Assembly: GCA_007449985.2 (NCBI GenBank) | Contig: VIIQ02000323.1 | Coordinates: forward strand, 1-64,000 | From: Desmodesmus armatus | Lineage: Eukaryota; Chlorophyta; Chlorophyceae; Sphaeropleales; Scenedesmaceae | DNA: 64,000 nt | Direction of reading: 5' to 3' | In this document: piece by piece, positions 58,278-64,000 of the stretch | How the letters are laid out: each line of letters begins with the position of its first letter | Position numbering within the stretch: position 1 is the stretch's first letter | Program-made: the position numbers and the translations under genes | The notes under the pieces: model-generated | Seen by the model: only the letters and a program-made list of their open reading frames with translations | The model's database searches: none | Told to the model about the DNA's origin: nothing

Positions 58278-61190
58278 AAGCATCCCCATATTCACTTCCC
58301 CCGCACTCCAAACCCCCCAATAAGCACGGACACCTCTCTGCGCCTTCAACCAAATGAGTTGGCACTGAGTGCCTCAGGGTCAGGCTGGACAGCCCCCTCC
58401 CCCCCCCCCCCCCCCTTCATCATTTGCAGCCACAGCCAGTCCCCCCCCCCCACCCCGCTCACTGTTGTGTGCGATGGTTGCCAGTGCGGGCAGGTCTGCC
58501 ACCACCAGGGTGGGGTTGCTCACAGTCTCACAGTACACAACCTGCACAGGGCACGTTCAGGCTGGGACTGTGATCATTTCACCAGAGATCAGTGACTTGT
58601 ACACATATAACTCTGTCATCTTGCAATCGACATCATGTACCTGCTTGATGCAACTCATGTGTTCAACACACACCTATTCCTACACGGTGCTGTCAGTACA
58701 TGCATTTACATAGAGTGCAGTCAACGGCTGCACACCTTGGCGCGTGCCGTCACTGCCGCGGCCACTGCACGTTCAGGTTGGGGCTGTGATGGTTTTGGTT
58801 CACCCAAGTGTCTGCCCAGTGTGCCATACACACATGTGCCTACCCTGTGCTGCTAGTACTAGCAATCTCCAAAATGCATTGTCAGCTGCGCACCTTGGTG
58901 CTTGGCGTGACTGCCGCTGCCACTGCTGCTGTGTCTGTGCGAATGTGACGTGAATGCCCGCCTTGGCTGGCAGGTATGTCTTCATGAAGGTGCTCCCGTA
59001 CACACAGTGCCCCCTCACTGTGGGGGCCTGCCCCCTCACCCCCCCCCCAAATACACCTAAGCCAACACGGTGCTGTTAGTACATGCATGCAGATCGGCGC
59101 ATTTGTCGGCTGCGCACCTTGGTGCGTGGCGTGACTGCTGCTGCCACTGCTGCTGTGTCTGTGATGTCCACGAATGTGACGTGTATGCCTGCCTTGGCTG
59201 GCAGGTATGTCTTCATGAAGGCAAAGGTGCCCCCGTACACACAGTTGCTGCACACGATGTGGTCACCGGTGTTGCACAGCGCCAGCACAGCAGAGGAGAT
59301 GGCAGCCATGCCTGCAGGCAGTAGACACAGGAGGCAATAGGGGGACGGGGTGAGCGGAGGACAGGCAGATGGAAGGGGTGTTTGTACTCCCTGGACACAG
59401 CTATAGCCGGCTGTGCGTCGTGCTAACACACTTTGACCGCGACATGGCGTAATGAGGTGCCGCGCAGCTGCCTGCACAAGGCAGGGACTGTAGCTGCGCA
59501 GCAGTGTCAGAAGAAGAGATAGCAGCCATGCCTGCAGGTGGACAACACACACGCGGGGACAGGGGGAGGGGGGCAGCACAAGACAGGCAGAGTGAAAGGG
59601 GTGTTTAGACACAGGGAGTGCATCCAGCCAATGCATGAACCATCCAAGGATGTGACATTCCGAAGTTTGTATTGCCTGGACACAAGCGCAAGCAGCCAGC
59701 GGTGCAGAGTGCTGACACATTGACAGCCACGCAGCGCTGCGCCAGCTGCCTGCGCACAGCAGGGAGTGCTTAGCTGCGCAGTGTGCGGCTATCAGCCGTC
59801 TGTGCGCACCTGATGCCACTGCGTATACTGCCTCAGCTAGCACCAACACACCCTGAGCTGACCGCGCCGTGCCACGCCAGCACAGCAGCAGGGAGAGTGT
59901 GTGCACAGAGCTTCAAACAGAGGGCCGCCCAGTTACCGCAACTTGCAAAAAACCTCCTGAATCGCCCCCCCCCAAACACCACACATCTGGTCGCACCTGA
60001 CGCCACTGCGTAGGCTGCCTCTGTGTTCTCCATTGCTGCCAGCTGCCTGGCTAGCTGCAGCACAGTGGGACTGTAGGAGCGGCCATACAGGTAGCAACCG
60101 CCTGAGTCATGAGACAGGGGCGGCACAGCAGGCACACAGGCAATCACACGTTCAAGGAGCATAAGGCAATATCATGCGCAGTAATCAACCCCCTGTACCA
60201 TTCATGAGTCCTTAGCATCCAAGGGCATGCAAGGGGATGGGTGCCTGCCAGCTGACAGCCACACACGATTGCGCAGACAGGCTCTTTGTGTTGCTATGTA
60301 GCATTGTTATGGTGCTGCAGCAGCGCTGCCCTTGTGGCTCCCTGGTGTGTACCATTGCTGGGTGCAAATAGGTTGGAGGGCCGCAGCCTCAGCTAGCAAG
60401 CACTGCAGCAACTGTATGATCAAAGTGAAGACCTGTTTGCAAGCACTGTTATCGAAGACAAAAAGGCACCGCAAGCAAACTTGTGGAACTGCACTAGCCA
60501 TGCTGCTGATGCTGCTGCTGCACACACAAATGCCTCAAGGACCTGGACCAGACTGCTGCGTCTGCTGCTGCTGCATCACCGCCCACCTTGCTTTGGGTCA
60601 GGCCCCAGGAAGCCGTTGAATATGTCAGGCAGGGTCTTTGCATCAAGCACTGCAGCACAGACAAGCCAGACAACCCAGACGGCAGACAGGACAACACGCA
60701 TGTTCAAGTACTTTCAACTGCTGCGTCCAAGGGGCAGGGGTTGAGGGCTGAGGGCGTATGCATGCATGACACACCATGACAGCCCCCTGTCAGGGGCGCA
60801 AGGCAACTGCGACAGCTGCTAAACCAGAAATAGAAGGTCTTGACAAAGCATAAGATGTGATGGCAGGACAGCAGCAGCACATGCTGTGCTGCCCTGTTGT
60901 TGGCTTGTAACGTGCCCTATGGTGCAAAATTCAAACTGCTCCGCAGCTACAGGGGTCATCAGCTTCCCTACCAGCGTGTTGTGACCTTTCATTGCTGTAA
61001 CATGATGCATTCCACATCCTACAGCTTCCACGCATGCCCTGGCATCAACCCCAGCCAGCATGTTGACACAGCACCCACCAGTGAATGTTGTGCTGACTTC
61101 AATCGATGGGTTCACGCCTCCATGCTCCCCAAACCTGGCTTCACGAGTAGCCAGTGCAAGTCTCTCGACTGGGTCCATCGATAGCTGCAT
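52832..61190 (-). CDS. MGL: Methionine gamma-lyase (plant-type, PLP-dependent), twelve exons
   Basis: Exons (minus): 61190-61079, 60649-60587, 60101-59997, 59311-59118, 58541-58463, 57988-57809, 57289-57144, 56674-56552, 54520-54346, 54076-53997, 53705-53266 and 52940-52832. They sum to 1806 nt, 601 aa, all phases fitting. Landmarks: FGEHGGVNPSIEVSTTFT (N-terminal substrate loop), GGCYLYGR (phosphate-binding Tyr/Arg, residues 64 and 66), AMENTEAAYAVASGMAAIS, VYCETVSNPTLVVADLP, VVDNTFTPLA (Asp192), SLTKF with PLP lysine 216, GASDIIAGAVCG, LHGPTMDP, YPGLPHHRGHH, GFGLMAVSLGYADTLMS and SSASTSSELS. It cleaves methionine to methanethiol, 2-oxobutyrate and ammonia (family knowledge), probably in the cytosol; no transit peptide is evident. 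Length to residue 419 equals the normal enzyme. Residues 420-601 are an extra tail rich in Ala, Gly, Ser and Gln, ending VVYTPTDTTPTPPTA. Cystathionine gamma-lyase is the main alternative. Confidence 0.94.
54683..54815 (-). repeat. Copies of the 5' part of methionine gamma-lyase exon 9
   Basis: 54683-54762 repeats, on the minus strand, the acceptor side of exon 9 (CAGTTGATGGAACGTCTCCA GAACAAGCACGG...GCAGACACGCTGATGT) almost perfectly, then breaks into poly-C. A shorter fragment follows at 54796-54815. An acceptor (CACCCAG) precedes the main copy, so it could be used as a cryptic exon. Confidence 0.85.
55262..56250 (-). repeat. ~500-bp tandem duplication in methionine gamma-lyase intron 8
   Basis: Two units with a period of about 503 bases start near 55269 and 55772. 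Shared blocks include TGATCAGCAGCACAGCAGAT CACCACTGCAGTCATCA, GATTTGATGTG(A/G)CCCTGA, CACAACATCACTCACACGAC, element alpha (55548-55620 and 56048-56122) and, at the unit end, a decayed copy of exon 8's 3' end. A short plus-strand frame in the second unit (WTKSYFNDIVKYVATFLDD) looks protein-like but is bounded by stops. Confidence 0.85.
55675..56396 (-). repeat. Three decayed copies of methionine gamma-lyase exon 8 3' end
   Basis: The exon end encodes GVDMGSAAKAEA followed by GTGAGAGG. Copies lie at about 56365-56390 and 56196-56240 (both with intact GTGAG donors and VDMGSAAKAEA sense) and about 55675-55708 (degenerate). Plus-strand signature: CTCACCGCCTCYGCCTTAGC CGCGCTGCCCATGTCCAC. Confidence 0.88.
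56985..57067 (-). repeat. Decayed copy of methionine gamma-lyase exon 7 3' end
   Basis: On the minus strand, AGCAGCACTCAGCGACATGG GGGCAAAGGTGTGTGG parallels the exon end GCGGCACTCAGCCACATGGG CGCAAAGGTGGGTGG at 57144. The intronic GTGGCTGGCTGTTTTGGGG that follows is repeated in both. Confidence 0.85.
58228..58276. repeat. CAG trinucleotide microsatellite, about 16 units
   Basis: A CAG run in intron 5 of the methionine gamma-lyase gene (plus-strand sense). It gives spurious poly-Gln and poly-Ala frames. Confidence 0.95.
58720..59010 (-). repeat. Two decayed copies of methionine gamma-lyase exon 4 3' part
   Basis: The copy at 58892-59005 retains TTCATGAAGACATACCTGCC AGCCAAGGC...CACGTCACATTCG...GCACCAAGGTGCGC, with an internal deletion. 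The copy at 58722-58775 keeps only GCAGTGGCCGCGGCAGTGAC GGCACGCGCCAAGGTGTGC. The functional exon ends at 59118. Confidence 0.88.
59488..59540 (-). repeat. Decayed copy of methionine gamma-lyase exon 4 5' end
   Basis: On the minus strand, CCTGCAGGCATGGCTGCTAT CTCTTCTTCTGACACTGCTG parallels the acceptor and start of exon 4 (CCTGCAGGCATGGCTGCCAT CTCCTCTGCTGTGCTGG, from 59311). Confidence 0.8.
59598..59645 (-). repeat. Dispersed element beta in methionine gamma-lyase intron 3
   Basis: The minus strand reads GCATTGGCTGGATGCACTCC CTGTGTCTAAACACC, matching 15486-15526 and 18393-18432. A weaker relative lies at 59375-59400. Confidence 0.65.
59806..59852 (-). repeat. Decayed copy of methionine gamma-lyase exon 3 3' end
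   Basis: On the minus strand, GCTGAGGCAGTATACGCAGT GGCATCAGGTGCGCAC parallels ACAGAGGCAGCCTACGCAGT GGCGTCAGGTGCGACC at the functional exon end (59997). Confidence 0.82.
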
Positions 61191-63035
61191 GGCTGCTGGC
61201 AAGTGGTGCAGAAACAGTATACAGTCCAGCTGATGGCAGGGTGGTGGTTGGCTAGTTGCTCCTAGCTGCTTACGTATACGCTTGGGCGAACAGTGACGTT
61301 CTGCAAACCTCTTTCTCGATTGTATGCCCGCGAGCTCACACCACTGGAGCTACAAGCGGAATCCTCGTCAGCGCAAACAAGCGTTGGTTGCAGGGAAAGC
61401 TGGCCTAGGGCACGTTTGGACGTTGCGCTTTATACTGAGAGCTCATCGGATGGCCACCCAGCCCTCCTCACTGCCCAGTTGCAGCGGAATACTACATTCC
61501 ACAGGGTTCAACGTTGGAACGTTCCAAGGGCGATGTTTCTGCTCCCCAAAACAATCTTGTCATGCTCTTATAACACAATGCTTACTCCTCAGGCACCTTA
61601 TACTCGTTCCACTGAGGCCTGTACAGTGAGTCCAAGGTTTGCCCATGCAGTGCTGTTGCTGCATGAAGCCCATTGTTATGCTGCTTCACTTCGTCCCTGT
61701 TCTACGTCAGTAAAAACTCAAACACAACACAAACATGTTCTTGCGGGCTCAGTGCAACGCCTATACCTGTGTCGCTCTGACGTTGGTGTGTGAGGCATTG
61801 CTGCGTCAAGCCTCGAGGTGCCAGGCTGGCGGCACTCCCCTCGCTCAGAGGCTGTTCATGCCAAGGGCATGCCAAGGGCAGTCTGAACGTCTCAAGGTGG
61901 CACGTGATCGCACTTTTGGGCGCCATGAAGCATGTGTGCCCACTATTTTCCTTGTCAACGCTGCAAACATCACCCACATCACTCCCTCACCCCTCCCGCA
62001 ATTGACCTCCACTGACCACTGCTGCTGTGCATCATCTGGCACATTGACTAAACAGAGCGGCATCAGCTGTAAAAGCCATGGCTTGGATGCAGTGCATTTG
62101 GTCAGCACTGACAAGCCATAAGTGGTGCAGTGCAAAAAGTGCTTGCCCGCCAATAGTTGACACTTGCAGGTCCCCGTGTAGTGATACAAATCTACCTGTG
62201 CAGCTCAGTCAGGTGTCAACAAGGCCTTTACTGTTGACGCTGAACATCAGCATAGGGTGCTGTCATGGACGGCATCAGCGAGGCTGGAAGGTGTCTCAGG
62301 CTGAACCCTGCAGTAGCGCTCAACACACAAGGCTTGCCAGACTCTGCAGTAGACTCTCCGCACAGTGCACAGCAGGCGCTGCATGCACCCTATCGCAGCA
62401 ACAGCACTGCAGCAATTGAGTGAGGCAAGGTGGGAAGTGGACTAGCATTTGTGGGTGGAAACCAGCTGCTGCGGCAGCAGGCACACCGTTGGCAGTTTGA
62501 GGGTGTGCCTGCTGGCTCGTGTGTTTGTGTGGGAGCTGCCCTAGCGCAACTTGCCTGAGGCCAACCTGTACCTTACTTTACGTGGTAGCTGCTCAGAGCT
62601 GCTGAGGGGTTTGTCCCAATGGCATTACTGGGCCTGCATCACTGCCAAACAGACCTGGCACCGTCGCTTCCTTTGGCAACGCCTTTCTGTGGACGTCGAC
62701 GAAGCTGTTGTTGATGGTCGTGTCAGCCGATTAATCATCTGCACGTCTTGATCACGTACGTCGCTGCGTGCGTGGACGGTTGTCTTCGACGATAATGCGA
62801 CTGATTACCGACACACAGGGTCCACCGTATATAGCATACGCGAGAAACCTCTACATGCAGTCCCCGGCTGAAAGAACATCCTTCATATCGATACACACCA
62901 GCTGACGCAACCACTGAGACCACCACCACCTGACGGTGAGAACGCAACCTCCATCCCCCTGTGCACGGTCTGCTGTTGTCGCACGTTCTGTGACCAAGCT
63001 TCCCTTACCGTGCAACCGTAGGCTCCCGCCGTTCC
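61191..63035. other. Divergent intergenic region between methionine gamma-lyase and secreted-protein gene
   Basis: About 1.85 kb with ordinary composition and no CAG or poly-C runs. Frames such as 61293-61793 carry no recognisable domain. It should contain both promoters. A TATATA at 62828-62833 lies about 200 bases upstream of the ATG at 63036 and could be part of that promoter. Nothing else stands out. Confidence 0.4.
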
Positions 63036-64000
63036 ATGATCAGACTACCCGGCATGAAGTGCGCAAGTGCCGCTGTGCTGCTGTTGTTGGCATCCGCAGT
63101 GTGCTGCCTCGCCAGTGCGCAAGGTAAGCCCCACAGCGACACGACTGCACAGCATATTCCACATCGAGGTCCACAGATAGCTGGGACCACGACTTTGTAC
63201 GGCAGCTGCTCGCGGAGAAAGCTGCCGTTGACATCACGTCATCGTCACGTGTAAGCAGCAGGTTGCATTGCTCTCTACTGCCGAAGTGCATTGCACTGAA
63301 CTTGATCCTGGTCATGTTGCATGCCGCTGTACCCTCCTCCTCCTGGCCCCCTTGCAGGCGGTGCTGGCATTGAAGGGTGTGTTGTGCTGAGGGGGAGGAA
63401 GATGCTGGCCACCACCATTGTCAAGGGAGCCCCTACGGCATGGCCCTTGGCAGGCCCTGCCCAGGCCTTCGGTAAGCATTACCAGCTGCAGCCTGCCGCA
63501 GGCTGTGGCGCCGGGGACCTGTGTTCCAAGGGTGTGACAGTGACACTCCTTACTACAGGATCACAACCAGCCCCAGGCCTGTAAAAAGGAGTGGCTCGAT
63601 CGACTGCTGAATCTCTCACATTCATTTCCAGCTTGCGCGCTTGCATGAGCGGCCTCTCGCCCCCATGTATAGCTGCAGGGCCTGAGCAGTGTGCGCTGTG
63701 CACTGCGCTCTGCGTGAACCCCCACAGACAAGCGTGCAGTATGCGGCATGACAAGCACCCACACCAATCGATCATGCATGGACCTGTCTGATATGCCCTT
63801 TTTTCACCCTCATTATCATGCCTTTCCAGGCACCCGTACCCTGCAACAAGACGCGGGAGATGATGGTGGTGATGACGGCGAGGATGATGGGGGCGATGAT
63901 GGTGGTGATGCTGGCGGAGACCAAGGACAGAGCAGCAGCCCTGCTGCACAAGACACCTCCAGCCCAAGTCCTAGCCCCAGCCCAAGTCCCTCTGGAACTT
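63036..64000 (+). CDS. Secreted Asp/Gly- and Ser-Pro-rich protein, 5' exons (partial)
   Basis: Exons: 63036-63123, 63358-63471 and 63830-64000 (runs off the window), all in phase 1 (CAAG|GTAAGC, TTCG|GTAAGC). The N-terminus MIRLPGMKCASAAVLLLLAS AVCCLASAQ is a typical signal peptide with probable cleavage near residue 29; ATG at 63054 is an alternative start. Exon 2 encodes GAGIEGCVVLRGRKMLATTI followed by KGAPTAWPLAGPAQAF. Exon 3 encodes an acidic DDGGDD repeat and then a SPSPSPSPSP track, the hydroxyproline-rich-type linker common in volvocine extracellular-matrix and periplasmic proteins (family knowledge). A cell-wall or extracellular role is inferred. The folded domain is expected beyond the window. 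Confidence 0.75.

Overview
The window looks like nuclear DNA of a chlorophycean (volvocine-type) green alga. The genes are plant/algal in type and split into short exons by GT-AG introns with firmly conserved phases. CAG/CTG trinucleotide runs, poly-C/poly-G tracts and poly-Ala/Gln/Ser stretches are everywhere. Interstitial telomere-like CCCTAAA repeats occur. A Haematococcus-like genome would fit, but that is inference. No bacterial operon, prophage, CRISPR array, rRNA or tRNA was recognised.

Layout, left to right. (1) 13-1403, minus: N-terminal exons of the proteasome adaptor ECM29, running off the left edge. (2) 1943-7277, plus: a complete nine-exon UPF0014/FetB/ALS3-type ABC transporter permease, divergent from ECM29. 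(3) 7278-11463: no recognised gene. (4) 11464-13256, minus: a two-exon membrane-anchored CTD-type (DLDET) HAD phosphatase. (5) 14445-19081, minus: an eight-exon tail-anchored metaxin (mitochondrial outer-membrane import), with one 1-nt deletion. (6) 19082-25760: no recognised gene, A+C-rich on the plus strand. (7) 25761-29613, minus: paralogue A of an unknown coiled-coil protein, carrying two 1-nt indels. (8) 32205-38509, plus: a coiled-coil protein with a very long Gln/Ser/Pro/Gly-rich C-terminus. (9) 38510-42393: no recognised gene, G+T-rich. (10) 42394-46943, plus: paralogue B, an intact seven-exon copy of the gene in (7), in head-to-head orientation with it. (11) 46944-52831: no recognised gene, with a long ACGC microsatellite. 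(12) 52832-61190, minus: a complete twelve-exon plant-type methionine gamma-lyase with a 182-residue low-complexity tail. (13) 63036-64000, plus: 5' half of a secreted Asp/Gly- and Ser-Pro-rich protein, running off the right edge.

The genes do not form a pathway; they are unrelated housekeeping and regulatory loci. What unifies the window is how its introns are built. Most have a G-tract just after the 5' splice site and a C-tract just before the 3' splice site. In at least five of the genes the 3' end of an exon plus its 5' splice site has been tandemly copied one to five times into the adjoining intron, where the copies are decaying. I consider these exon-edge arrays the most interesting signal here. 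Exon boundaries were chosen by GT-AG sites, phase continuity and protein similarity. Complete models whose summed exon length is an exact multiple of three: permease 1122 nt, phosphatase 1488 nt, methionine gamma-lyase 1806 nt, paralogue B 1722 nt. Metaxin sums to 971 nt, one short of 972.
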